The notes under the pieces are model-generated. The model saw nothing but the letters and a program-made list of their open reading frames with translations, made no database searches and was not told the origin of the DNA. A stretch of 64,000 nucleotides of DNA from Acridotheres tristis. Its lineage: Eukaryota; Chordata; Aves; Passeriformes; Sturnidae. Shown piece by piece: positions 52,464 through 63,875 of the stretch. The first letter of the stretch is position 1; every line of letters starts with the position of its first letter. Both the position numbers and the translations under genes were made by a program. Where the stretch lies: assembly GCA_037013685.1 (NCBI GenBank), contig CM072889.1:14083976-14147975 (forward strand), given 5' to 3'.

Positions 52464-54199
52464 TTAGACAAATGTCTCTTCTGCAAATACTGCTGTGTCA
52501 CGCTCCTCTGTGGCCACCTCTGCCCGAGGCTGGCTCCTGAGCCACTCCACCCTGCTGCAGAGTTCCTTCTCCACTGCTTCCACCTCTGCTGTGGGACAGG
52601 CCTCGGTTTCATCCTGCTTGAAATAGTCCCTGATGGTGTTTCGGATGGAGTCAGGGAGGATGATGCGGATGGTGTGGCTGAATGTGTCAAAGCCCTTGCT
52701 CTGGGTTGGCGCCTGCGCCATTTCCACTGGTTTTCCCTCCAGCTCCTCGGGAGCAGAAGCACTTTGGGGGCTCTCTCTGTGTTCAGCCTGCAGGGATGGG
52801 ACTGTTGGTTCATGGTGGTATCGTCTGGACATGGACTGCAGGACAAGCGGGGTGTTCTGCCCATAAAAAACTGTCTGGGGGATGTGGACTCTCACAGTCT
52901 GCAAGCTCTTGGACTGGCTCTGCTCACTGCTGCTGCTGGGTGAGTCTCTGCTGCTGGTCTTTGTCACAGATCTCTCCTCTTCTCCCCCTTGAGACCCCCA
53001 AGAGCTTTCTTTATTTGGGGCCACATAAAACGTTATCTTGGTGCGCTTCAGGCTTTCCTGGCTCAGAGGGCAGTCATCAATGCCTTTGATTTCTATGTTC
53101 TTCACTGTCTTCTCCTTGTGCTGCTGGTGGCTGACCTGTGGGGATGTCTCGCTGGATGAGCTGGCAGCTGGGTACTCAGGGCTTTGTTCAAGCTCTTTGG
53201 TGTAATCCTGGCTCCTGAAACCTGGGCCAGGGCACCCTGAACAACTCAGCTGCCTCTCCTCTTCTTCCCAGTCAATGTCAGTGAATGGGCTTCCCATGGC
53301 AGCTCTGCTGACACATGGGAAACTTTTTTGCTCTCCAAAGCAATGACTGGTCTCTCCAGCCTTGGGTTCACCCTCATGAAAACTGTCCAGATTGCACAGA
53401 TGTGAAGGCACAGGAGATGGGAAGGACTTGTGCCAATCTTTTTGGGACCTCTTGGCAGCTGTGGGAGACACAGCACGAAGCCTGGCAGAAGTGCCGAACA
53501 TGAACGGCAGGGATGACACATCTGTGGGACTAATGGCTGATGACTCTGAGCAGTAGGAAAAGGCACTGTCTAAGGAGCTAAGTGAGGAGGCAGATGGGGA
53601 AGTGGTGGTAGAGGACAGACTGGAAAAGCTGGACCTGTTGGACAGGCTGGACTTCTGCAGGCTGAGCTGCTTCACCCTGGAGGTGCTCTGAGGTGATTGC
53701 CACAAGTTCTGCCTGGCCTTATTAACCCCAGGGCTTAGGCCTTCATCAATGAGCTTCTGGCTCTCCATCTGCAGCTGCCTGAGCCTGTGGATGCAGTCTG
53801 TGTGGCTGCTCATGATGGTGGCATCACAGCTGGACTGGCGGGCCACGGGCTCGTGGCTCTGAGCGGGCAGCTGGGAGCTGAGGCAGACGCTGGGCTCAGA
53901 GGAGCAGCGATCCCTGGCCGGGCTGAGCGAGCGGATGGAGCCCATGGAGCAGAAGGAGCCATCCTCCTCCAGGAGCTCATAGCTGTCTGCACTGGCGTTG
54001 GTCTGGGCTTTGCTTTGGTAGCAGGCTGTGATCTCACTGAACAAATCCCAGTCTTCCTGATCCTCATCAAGTAACAAGCTGCTGGGTGTTTCAAAGATGG
54101 CATCTGTTTCAGATTCCAGGTGGTGCTTCGGTCCTTCTGGATCAGAAGTGGAAAACTCCAGCTCATCAGAGGAATCATCATGCTGAGCCAAGCCTATGT
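52464..54199 (-). CDS. ARHGAP20-like: RhoGAP gene terminal exon: serine-rich tail
   Basis: Residues 457-1033 and the stop at 52464-52466. A single 1.7 kb exon without a known domain, rich in Ser, Glu and Pro, with acidic runs (DEDQEDWDLFSE) and many Ser-Pro sites. The last ~80 residues are less repetitive (HTIRIILPDSIRNTIRDYF, VEWLRSQ) and look like a conserved short motif region. A large serine-rich last exon is typical of ARHGAP20. The acceptor is ctgctccag. Confidence 0.93.
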
Positions 54200-57100
54200 C
54201 TGGAGCAGAGGACACAAATTAATTTGTTGCCATATATATAGTACCTCACAACCAAAATAGGGAGATTATATCAAGTCCATGGAAAAACAAAGATGATCCA
54301 TTATTCTCACAGGAAATAAAAAAAAAATTCTGGCTTGATGATCAGTTTTCACCACTGGCCTATATTCATAGGATAGTTAACAAAGACAACTCCATCTCTT
54401 TCCATAAAAACCATGTGGTTTAGCTTTACAAAACTAACATGGAAAATAAAAATACTGTTGGGACATGGCAGTGTTAAGGCTATACTAAATTCTTGCAATG
54501 ACTACAGTAGGTTTAGCAGCAGCCACAAAGAAAAACAACCATCCCTGGGGACACACAGGAGTTTCTGCACCTCAGCCCTCTGCTTTGCTATCTCTTCCTG
54601 CCTATGCTTGAGAGGCAAAGGGAAAACCAAGCCCAACTTGTTTTCAGTGCTGTTCCTTACAAGAAACATGAAGGTAAAGCAAAATCTTTTGTCTGAGGAC
54701 TTTAACTATTAAAAGATTTAAAATATTTCTGGAAGATTTACTACCACCAACTTACCCAGAGATTCTGCTGAATTTTTGGATTTCTTTTTGTCAGGTCTTT
54801 GGAACAAGGAAGCAATATCACCCCCAAAAATCTCTCCTGAGTTTTCAATCAGAAACTGCACTAACAAGGCCACCTGGCAAAGACAGTAATTCCAAGATTC
54901 AGTTTCATGAAAACAGAGCAAGTAAAATCATACCCAGATTGTTCCCATTTTTTTACAAAAATGCAATTTCCTCAAGAAGCTGTTAATAATGTGGCAGTGC
55001 ATCTGTATGAACACCTGAGGCAAGAATATGTGAACTGGTACTGTGAGCCAGGTATAGCACATTCTAGAGTTTTCCTCACTATTGCTTACACCTCATAAGC
55101 TACAAGCAAGCATTCCTCCTTTCTGGTGCACTGTTGTGCTCATTGCTTACTTTGTCTCAGCTGAGGTGGCAGTGTCCAAATTCAGCTGCTCCAATTTTAT
55201 TGTGCTTGCTTGACCATATAGGAAGTTCATCTGGTGATGCAATCGCTGCTTCCCTTCTCACCCTGCACAGTCTGAGGAGCTAAACCCCTCCTAGCATGGG
55301 CACAGCTGCACAGAGGAAAGGATGGGGCCTGGATGCCACTCAGCCAGCACTGTCACTGGCCCTATGCCTTCCTTTAGACTACAAAAGGCATTTCACCCTC
55401 AAAAAGCAGTGAAAGGGGAACACAGAGGTGAGGCCAAACCTTCTTTGTAGACCGGCTCTCCTCTTCAGGCCCAGTGGGACTCGGCAGCCACAGCATATTG
55501 GGTGCTATGCAAAGGGCCAGGTTAAAGGCATTCATCTGATTCACTCCGGAATTCTGCTCAATATGATGGAGGACTCCAAAGAGGTGTCTGAGTAAGATGA
55601 GGTTGGCCTCTGGAAGCTGGTTGACGAGACTGTTTAGGGAGTGGGGAAAAAAGGAAAACAGTGCTGTTCACAAACATCTACTCTTTGAATTCCTGAAGTT
55701 GCATCCCAAAGCTTTTTCCCCCTCCTGTCCCTTTGTACACAGCCTGAGACATCCACATTTGATAAGGTGAACTTGTGTCACTCCCCTCCACAAATTCATG
55801 TGAGAACCACAACTCTGCATCCAAATTTCCCACCTGCTCTGGTCACTGAGCCGGAGGGACAAGAGACTCATGTTCAGAGTGTGTGGGAGGGAACCCTCAA
55901 TGCCTTCACTAAACAGGGACTGCCCAGAGGGGACAGGAGACAGCTCCAGGCCAGCAGCACGCCAGACCACACCACTGCCATGCCTTGTGCTATGGAGAAC
56001 ATGGATAAAGAAGGCCCATGCTAAATGGTAAGGTTCAAAAACTGAGCTGAGCCATGGCTGAATAAACGGGATATCCAACAGGAGGCTGGTAAACTGCCTC
56101 ATGCTCAGGGCAGCAGTTTCAAGGCAGTAAAGCTGTTTTCAAGATCCGTGTCTCCACCTTGACAGGGCTCTTTCTTCTAACTGCCAATATGATGATCAGC
56201 CTCATTTCATGCACATAAGAATAAAGTTACTGTCATTAAAGATCTAATTCTGCTACCATAGATGCATTCCTGGTGACTGAATTATTATGCTTTTTCAGTT
56301 TACTTGTTCTGGTAATTTGAACTAATTATCAGAAGAAAATTTTTAAAGTACTTTTTTTGGATCAGAAATGTTAAGGATGTTCAAAAGAGACCACTGAAAA
56401 GGAAATATTCTGATCAGTGACACTGGCAATTTGCAATAGCTCCTCCATTGTGGCCTGGAGCATTGCCAGTAGTCTCCCAGAAAATGAAGGCTATTCTTAG
56501 GGCCATATGATCCTCCTTTACCCACCAAAAGAGACTTTTACAAAGGCTTTTACAAACCTTTTGATAGCTTCAATCTTATGTGCCCGATTTTCTGTGTCCA
56601 CAGCTTCCATCCACAGTCCGTGCATGTCTGAGGATAGAACACTGTCAGGTATATTTCGGAGAAAATCCTGAATTAAATATATATATGCAGAGCAGTCTGG
56701 TCAGTTTTGAATTCCTGGTTTCGGTTTCACAATGCATATAGTCACTGTTTATTCATATTAAGCACAAGATAAAACAAGACACTACACAAACATGTTTATT
56801 CTCCCCTCCCATGCCCACCAAGCTGTCTTCCTCAGGCTCCTCTATGGCAGCACTGCAGGATGAACAGGCAGCCCTCCTGTGTCACCCTTTCTCCAGAGCA
56901 GGGCTGACCTCCAATCCAGCAGAGAACTCAGCCCTGAGGCTTTGCACAGATCTCTCTGAAACATTTCTCAGCTAGCAGGACTGCTGTTTTTTCTCAGGGG
57001 ACTATTCAACAACTCAATGTATGTCTTGTGTGGGAAGTGCCCGGATATCAGACCAATAAACAAAAAGAGGATGTTTTTTGGATACTTTGGTCCCTAAATT

Positions 57101-60100
57101 ACTCTGAACAGATTTAATTGTCGGTACAAAATATAGGCTTTTCCTTACTGAAACATGGGTCTTATCACAAACTTCATCCCCCACCCACCACAACCTCTCT
57201 GCTTGGATTTAGCAGCTGCTTTCCCTTGTGCTTGCTGGCTGATCAGAGGGTGAAGGCTGGAGGTCCAGAGAGCACAGGTCAGCTCCTGTTTTGGGGGTTG
57301 CAGAGCAGCTGCCCTCAAATGGCACAAGTCCTCCCAAACCTTCTGCAGCCTCTTCCTTGCATTCAGAAATGACAAAGAACATCTGTGCTGCTGCCACCAA
57401 AGGATTTTATGCATATGTCAGTGCAGCATCTGTCTTGTTATTTGGCACTGCACAAACATCATAGCTGCCTTGCAGGTGGACATCACTGTATTTCCTGCTG
57501 GGGGTAGTTTGGTACAGGGAGGTGCCAAAGGAAGCCCTGTCCTGAGGGGATGCACAAGTCTGCATGTGAAAACCAGGGTCACTGTATCAGGCAGATACCT
57601 CTGTGTACACAAACACACCAAGCCCTCAAGTGAAAATGTTCCTTGCTGGAAAATGCTTTCTGTTCCCCTGAAATCCTCCCTACCCATAAAGACTCACTGC
57701 TTCCTTAAAGAAGGAGGGTACCATTAGCCCAGACAGCTGAGTTACTTGGCCACACGTACCGTGATGACAGCTGCAGCCACCAAGACTGACTCTCCATCCA
57801 CCTGAACATCATCTCCAGAGTTCAACTTCTCTTTCAATTCCTTGCAAGTCTTGACATTGGCAGAACGTCTGAAAATGCCCCTAGTAGAGGGACCTTCATG
57901 GTACAAGAGGAGCAGCATATCCTAAGAGAAAACCCAGTTGTACTTTAGAGCCTAACACTTTACCCTCTTGTTTGTGTATATAATATATAATATGTTGTAA
58001 TGTAATTAGCAGAAGACCAAGTCAGTAATGGGAAGAAAACAATACAAGAGATTTATCCTGATGGAACCAGGGACAAGAACCTGACAGCCAAGATGCAGAT
58101 ACAGTTAATGTGGACACACTTATCCTGTGACAAGTGTGAGCACAGGGGACTCTTGTAGTGAGTGAGTTCTAGGCTGCATAGCATGGCAGGATCCACTGAC
58201 ACTGCCCCTTGTCAGCTGGTGATGGCCTGGAGACACCCATTGAAACAGGACAGATGTCTGTGAATGAAGTGATAGCAATTACCCAGGAGAGAGTTGTTCC
58301 CACCCTTGTTGCTGAGCTGAGTCTGGATCACAAGTAAACGAGGGTCCTCTTCCCCATTCAATCCTCATAAATGCTGCAAGTGGCTTTAAATTTTGGGCTA
58401 AACACATCATGCTTATGTCAAGACAAGCAGTCCAGGCTGCTGCTTACCATGATGGGCTTGGGAAGGATTCCATCAGGACAGACAGAGGACAGGGACAGGC
58501 CGAAGAGTTTCCGTGGTGTGGTGGGTGACTGTGAGGGAGGGCTGTCCGTGGGGGTGCTGGTGCTGCGCCGCAGGGCCCAGTCAATCAAGGACTTCTTCCT
58601 CTTGGTGTGTTTCTGCAGTGACTCTGAAAGAAAACACAGACCTTCATTACACACCTGTCTGTCCTCCTGGACAGTGAGTGATCTACAGTGGAGGCAGAGA
58701 TGCCAGCAAAACAAGCTCTTTCTACCTCCACCAGTTTATTAACTGCATTCTTAATGGGGATGGTTAGACAATGGACAGCAGTGAAACCACTTGTTCATCT
58801 CTCAGCCATCAGCAAAACTCTCAATCACGATTCTTCAGGGAACCTTACTGACCCTGCAATGCAAGAATCACTCTTGTGACCAGTGATAGGCCTTGGGAAA
58901 ATGGCACAAAGCTGAGTCGGGGGAAGTTTAGGTTAGATCTCAGGAAAAGGTTTTTCACCCAGAGGGTGGCTGAATACTGGAACAGGCTCTCTAGAGCAGG
59001 TCACAGCAGCAAGGCTGTCTGAGCTCAAGGAGCATATGGACAATGCTCTCAGGTGGATGGTGGGATTCTTGGGTACAGGGCCAGGACTCGATAATACTGA
59101 TGGTTCTCTCCCAGCTCAGCATTTTCTGTGATTCTCTTACAATGACTTGCAGTTGGAGACTAATGAAGGACTGAAAGCTAAGTCTGAGCATTGCACAGAG
59201 AAATTCCACCTGTCTACAATCTCTTCCTCTTTACATTACATTCAGGTATGAGAACAGCTCTGGGGTACATGTATGATGAAGAGTTCATGCCAGAAGAGTT
59301 CAGCTCTGCACTGGGGAGCAGTAAAGTCTCTGGCTGTACCACACTCCTGCAGCCCCTACCTCTCCTCAGCTGCATCGGAGCTTGGAGTCTGGGTTTCAGG
59401 ATAAACTGACACTGTTTTTCCTTTGGGAGCTGAGCAAGGAAGGAGGCCTCTGTCCCATCAGCCAGGAGAGTGTTATTGTTGGTTCTTTGTTGCTGGTCAG
59501 CAGAGTCCCGCAGACAGCTCAAGGCGATGCTGAAGGGATGCTCATGCCCTGTTGAGCAGAATTGTGTAAAGAGCAAGCAAAGATGCAGAGCTATGGTAAA
59601 AACTGTTGTTGTTATTGGAAAATTCCAGCTTTGGTGATCTCCATGATGAATGCTTAGAACTTAACAGACAAAATTCAATGGTTTATTTTTAAAATGTTTC
59701 TTCTATTTCTGAAATAATTCCCTACAGATCTGTAGCACTCTCCTCCATTGTGATTGTCCTCAAGGTCCCCATATACACACCTACCCTCCCTCAAGCCTGA
59801 GGAATTTCAAAAACCTAAACACAAACTGTTAAAAAGGAAAGTTTTCACATAAACAGCCTGTAAAGGCATTGATGCAAGTGGCCCACATGTGAGGTCTAGT
59901 ATTTTAATATCTATTAGTATTGGATTAAGGTAACAGTTCAGAAGATAGCAACCCATATGCAACAAACTGAGCTTTCCATATGATGCAATGTTTTGTGTGG
60001 AAAGCAGTTTCATTATTTGTGAAATGAAATGCAACGAAAACTAAGTAAGTACTAAAAGAGTAGGATAAACATATTAGCTTCCTAACTGAAGGCTTATAAA

Positions 60101-63100
60101 TCCATCTAAAAATCTGCTTCTTTCAATTGCCAAATTGCTTTCCTCTAGATCGAAAACACTTTTGCCAAGTGACCACCTGACTGCAGCAATTGGTTTGGTT
60201 CTGATGGAGCCCAAAGGCAAAGGGGAAGTGTCAGGAGATGCTCTGTGTGACACAGGTCAGTGGACACTTCTATCACACAGTGAAGGTGGGCTGAGGCTGC
60301 CCCTGACCTCCTGCTCTGTCCATGAGGAGACACCTGCAAAGCTGAGCAGGAGAGGATGACCAGGCTCCAAGCCTGTAGCCCTGCAAGCTCATACCAGAGG
60401 GACTGAATCAGGCTTTGAGGCATGTCCTACCCCTGCATCACATCTGCTGCAAAAAAAGTACTTCTTGGGCCAGCCTAAAAACCTCCCATTTATTTGGAGC
60501 ATCTGCTGAAAAGTGTGATGGGCCCCCACCCAGAAATGCATAGATTTGCTTGGAAAAGGGAGGTAAGTGTGAAGTTTGTCAAAGATATCACAATGCTTTG
60601 ATTAAATGTGGATGCTGAGATGACAAAAGCCAAGTGACATCTCACAGCAACTTCATGTCACATCTTACATCAGCAGCAGCGTCCCTACCATTGCTTTTTA
60701 AGTGAAGAGTGCAATGTTTGTGATGTTTCTCTGCCATACACGCTAATACAATCTACCACTTGTTCCTCTGGTACCAGAATTAAGCACCAAAATGATGCTC
60801 AGTATGGGAGGGCTCTTACCAATGAGAGGGTAAGCAGGCTCATCTTTTCCTGAGACCACCCAGAGGTGGTGTTCACTGGTTCTGCCCTGTTGGGTGAGGA
60901 ACAAAGAGAAAAATGTTAGTTGAGAGGGGCCAGAGTGAGGGTCCATGAGGTTGCCCTCCACTCAGAAAGCAATAGACAGCAAATCTACATTTATCCACAC
61001 CCACACTGTCCTGTGAACCAGATGTTGCCAGCATCCTTAGCTAAGATCTGTCACCTGCCACTTACAGGGAGCCCAAGCTGTAGAAGGGCCTTCTTCATCA
61101 CACTCTCTGCAGTTTCCACATTGGACACGTTGACTGCAGTAGTCTAGAAAGGCAAACAGAGAAAACACAGGGAGCTAAGACAAAGGTGAGAAGTTTGGCT
61201 GCAGTTTCTTGTAGCTTCAAAATCTGGGGAAAATGTCCCATCTCTGTCTAATGACTGTCTTTACTAAATGTTCATGCTTGGATGAGCTGTACAAATTTGA
61301 ACTACACCAGAAAGGATGATGTGAAAGCAATACAATGTGAAAGCTATTCTCCACTTCTTCTCTCTGTGGGGCTTTTATACCATCCAAAGATTTTATGCAG
61401 CAGAAATCACAGGAGGTGGGTAGTGCTCAGATGCTGTGCTTGATCCCATCAGTGTTTGGCTGATTATAGTGTCACTGTCACTCAGAAGGGTGAACAATGC
61501 TCATCAGCCATGAGTGTCAGGGGTCACTCTTTGAGGGAAGAATACCCAGCATGCAAATGTGACCCACCAAGCTCGGCATGAAGCCAAGAAATGGATGCTA
61601 CACTGGGACACATTCCAGTAAATTAGTTCAGGACAACACACCAGTGACTCTGTGATCAATAGCCTCAATTCATAGCACTGGAAATAGGAATTGACTGTGG
61701 CTCTCAGCCACAAACTGTCATGAATTTTGAAGTGAAGCAAAAGGAAAAGAGAAAAGAAGTCAGAGGTGAAGAATAATCTTAAGTGCTGTTTGGTAAGGGT
61801 CTGGCTACCTCCTCATTTCTCAAACCAAAACTCTCCAAGTGGGCTTCCAAGTGGGAAGGATGCAGATACCCAGATGCACACCTTCTAAATCTTTTTAGCT
61901 GTGACTTGAATTTGAAACTGGGATACCAGCACAGCCCTGCATTCCCTCCCCTACTCCACAGACCCCTGTGTGGTCTTGATCTGATGAACAGGTTCTTAGC
62001 TTTACTTACAGAAGAACAGTTGTCATCATCCAGCACAACGATCTGAAGGGTCAGATTCTTTGGATACTCATTTTGTTTTACCTCATTGATATGCCTGAAA
62101 GTTAAAGAAAAGGGAAGGGGATGTAATTTCCCAACCAAATTTGAGAAGAACCCTAAAATTTGGATGATACATCCTCCTTGGCACTGTAATAAATACAGAT
62201 TAATTATGACATATATGAATGTAATGTTCTTAGTGAAGTCACATGCTCTTACTGACTTCTTTATCTACCTGGAGCACAAAGACTAACAATCCCCCCACAC
62301 AGTACTTCAGTGCAGGTAGATGTGTCCTCCATAATACCTTCCAGTGTTCCCTCAGGATCACTACTGTTCTCCACAAATCAGAAGATTTCTTCCCCTCTTT
62401 GTCTCTATATAAACACTTTTGTCTGGGTGTTAATGGAAGCAACATATAAAACATAAAAGAAAAAACTGCAGCCTCTAGATGCGATGTAATAAAAATTTTA
62501 GTTCAAATCAAAAAACAGCTGAAGAACCAGTAACACCTGTGACAGTTCCACAGTGATTAGCAAAGTCAACCTCCAGCTCCAAAGGAAAAAGGATGCTCCA
62601 ACAATATCATCTTCTGATGGATCCCCCTTTTTCCCCAACTGTTAACACCAATTTTGCACTTTCCTAGGGGCATCTGTATTCAGATTTAAAGGTGGATTTT
62701 TCAAACAGCATTTAGACACTTAACATGCTGAAAATTAGAGCACAATTAGAGCACAATTAGAAAGGAAATCTCTTTAAGGTCTGTAGAGGAACCACCTGGA
62801 AGGAGGATGAAAGGAGGGTCACTTACCACAGTAATGCTGACAGCCATCGTTCCTTCACATCAGCTGAGCTGAAGACAAAAAGGAAGGCAGATCATCAAAC
62901 AAGTGCTGAATGGGTAACAGCCTTTGGAAACTCTACCCAATTTCATTTATATATGGCTGTAAGTCAAAGTTCTTTCCTGCAAAGCCCTGGAACAAAAGCA
63001 CAGTCCTTTCCTTCTTCTGTTCTATTTTAACAAATAACAAAATTAATAATAACAAAAAAATCCCAGCAACAAACTGGACCAGGTTTCCTGTCAGACTGGT

Positions 63101-63530
63101 GAGTGTTCAGATAAGGGACAAATCCCTTTCTGTGAAGTTGGAGTTAACTCATCTTGTGGGCTCTCATTATTTTTGCAGTGACCTTTAGTTGCTATTTTCT
63201 TTCTCCTAGTATTTCCTTCCCAATGTCTGCTGTTCCTAGAATATTGCTGCCAGCACAGGTTACCCGGGTTTCAGGGTAAGGAAATGGAAAAGGAAATGGG
63301 CGCTTTAGCCTCAGTCATTGTTTCACTTAACACATGAGAGACCTGAGTAGCAGAGGGAGGTCTGATGTCTGATAAGATACCTGAAGGTGACAACATAGTT
63401 GGTGATAGGCCAGCCAATGACAAATGAATTCTCAGGACTCATCTTTTTCTCTGTCACTTCACTGAGACAGGTGCCAGTCCACACTTCACTCAGATGCACT
63501 TGCTTTTTCAGCTTCAGGCTGGAGGAGGAC
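52464..63530 (-). CDS. ARHGAP20-like: ARHGAP20-type Rho GTPase-activating protein, 12 exons, 5' partial
   Basis: RhoGAPs speed GTP hydrolysis by Rho-family GTPases. Exons on the minus strand: 63381-63530, 62827-62868, 62010-62094, 61066-61143, 60820-60886, 59360-59548, 58448-58623, 57760-57921, 56558-56667, 55440-55629, 54756-54873 and 52464-54199. All junctions are GT-AG and in phase, giving 1033 residues of the fragment; human ARHGAP20 is about 1190. Order: end of a PH domain (1-75), RA domain (about 65-150), RhoGAP (about 240-440), then a 577-residue serine-rich tail. The arginine finger is in GIFRRSAN (fragment R280), and the conserved asparagine is in ALCIAPNM. Domain order fits ARHGAP20 and its relative TAGAP. 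Position beside MSN suggests a separate paralogue. The N-terminal exons are beyond the window; only CR1 sequence is seen at 63876-64000. Confidence 0.93.
54756..54873 (-). CDS. ARHGAP20-like: RhoGAP gene exon: end of catalytic domain
   Basis: Residues 417-455, VALLVQFLIENSGEIFGG to NSAESL, with a split Asp after. VxxLVQFLIENxxxIFG is the final helix of ARHGAP20/TAGAP-type GAP domains. A lysine-rich PDKKKSK stretch follows. The acceptor is tttgccag and the donor gtaagt; 118 nt. Confidence 0.95.
55440..55629 (-). CDS. ARHGAP20-like: RhoGAP gene exon: catalytic domain core
   Basis: Residues 354-416, LVNQLPEANLILLRHLFG to EEESRSTKK. LPxxNxxLLxxLxxxL and NLALCIAPNML are the central RhoGAP signatures, with the conserved asparagine. 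The acceptor is cctaaacag and the donor gtttgg; 190 nt. This exon decides the family call. Confidence 0.95.
56558..56667 (-). CDS. ARHGAP20-like: RhoGAP gene exon: catalytic domain
   Basis: Residues 317-352, DFLRNIPDSVLSSDM to HKIEAIK, with a split Ser codon at the end. DFLRNIPDSVL is the RhoGAP 'FLRELPEPL' region. The acceptor is taattcag and the donor gtttgt; 110 nt. Confidence 0.94.
57760..57921 (-). CDS. ARHGAP20-like: RhoGAP gene exon: arginine finger
   Basis: Residues 263-316, DMLLLLYHEGPSTRGIFRR to VAAAVIT. The catalytic arginine finger is the first Arg of GIFRRSAN, codon 57868-57870. The lysine-containing VKTCKELKEKLNSG helix follows, as in active RhoGAPs. The acceptor is tctcttag and the donor gtacgt; 162 nt, phase 0/0. 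Confidence 0.95.
58448..58623 (-). CDS. ARHGAP20-like: RhoGAP gene exon: basic linker and RhoGAP start
   Basis: Residues 205-262, SLQKHTKRKKSLIDWALRR to LPKPIM. A Ser/Thr/Pro-rich linker (STSTPTDSPPSQSPTTP) follows a basic stretch. The RhoGAP domain starts at FGLSLSSVC. The acceptor is tctttcag and the donor gtaagc; 176 nt. Confidence 0.93.
58876..59138 (+). repeat. CR1 LINE 3' fragment
   Basis: It shares with the copy at 47105-47555 the words 'atggcacaaagctgagtcgg', 'gaagtttaggttagatctca', 'tactggaacaggctctctag' and a final 'cagcattttctgtgattct'. It lies antisense to the RhoGAP gene, inside an intron. Confidence 0.9.
59360..59548 (-). CDS. ARHGAP20-like: RhoGAP gene exon: RA end and linker
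   Basis: Residues 142-203, HEHPFSIALSCLRDS to APMQLRR. It ends the RA domain and enters a polar linker containing QFILKPR. The acceptor is gctcaacag and the donor gtaggg; 189 nt. Confidence 0.9.
60820..60886 (-). CDS. ARHGAP20-like: RhoGAP gene exon: RA domain
   Basis: Residues 119-140, GRTSEHHLWVVSGKDE to YPLI, with the next Gly codon split. HLWVVSGKDE and YPLIGHEHP form the RA-domain core. The acceptor is cccaacag and the donor gtaaga; 67 nt. Confidence 0.9.
61066..61143 (-). CDS. ARHGAP20-like: RhoGAP gene exon: RA domain
   Basis: Residues 93-118, TTAVNVSNVETAESVMKKA to LGLP. The second strand and first helix of an RA fold. The acceptor is ctttctag and the donor gtaagt; 78 nt, phase 0/0. 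Confidence 0.9.
62010..62094 (-). CDS. ARHGAP20-like: RhoGAP gene exon: PH end and RA domain start
   Basis: Residues 65-92, HINEVKQNEYPKNLTLQ to DDDNCSS. The second half is the first strand of the Ras-associating domain. The acceptor is actttcag and the donor gtaagt; 85 nt. Confidence 0.9.
62827..62868 (-). CDS. ARHGAP20-like: RhoGAP gene microexon: PH domain C-terminal helix
   Basis: A 42-base exon encoding SADVKERWLSALL with a split Ser before and a split Trp after. This is the closing helix of the PH domain with its conserved tryptophan. A second AG five bases into the exon was rejected because only the first keeps the frame with both neighbours. Confidence 0.88.
63381..63530 (-). CDS. 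ARHGAP20-like: RhoGAP gene exon: PH domain part
   Basis: Fragment residues 1-49, SSSSLKLKKQVHLSEVW to TNYVVTF, with split codons at both ends. The pattern of basic strand followed by a hydrophobic strand is that of a PH domain's later strands. The acceptor is attgtag and the donor gtatct; 150 nt. It is the most upstream exon visible. Confidence 0.85.
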
Positions 63531-63875
63531 CTACAATGGAAATTTTTAATTCCTTAGGCCACAGAATAACATTTAGACCTCGTTTTAATTCATGCAGATG
63601 CAGTTAGAGCTCTCAATTTATATGTGACAGGAGTCAGACTGAAAGTCAGTTTTGTCCTTCTGCCTCTTGCCCTCATGGTGTATCTTCAAGCAACCTCATA
63701 AGGAAATGAGCAAAACTGATTAGACAACCTTTTTCTTCAGACAAATGGAGTGAAACATTAATACCAAGAAGAATTTGTGAAGGTGGAAGGGGGAAATGCC
63801 ACATCTTAGAGCCACATTTTCAAAGAAGCATTATTTTGGAGGCTGCTGGGTGCTCCACAAATAGATCAGAGCCTC

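Larger units (their letters stand above)
54200..63380 (-). other. ARHGAP20-like: Introns of the ARHGAP20-type gene
   Basis: Eleven GT-AG introns of roughly 180 to 1600 bases lie between the listed exons. The only repeat identified is the CR1 copy at 58876-59138. Short AT-rich runs occur near 57980-58000. No other gene or RNA was recognised in them. Confidence 0.8.
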
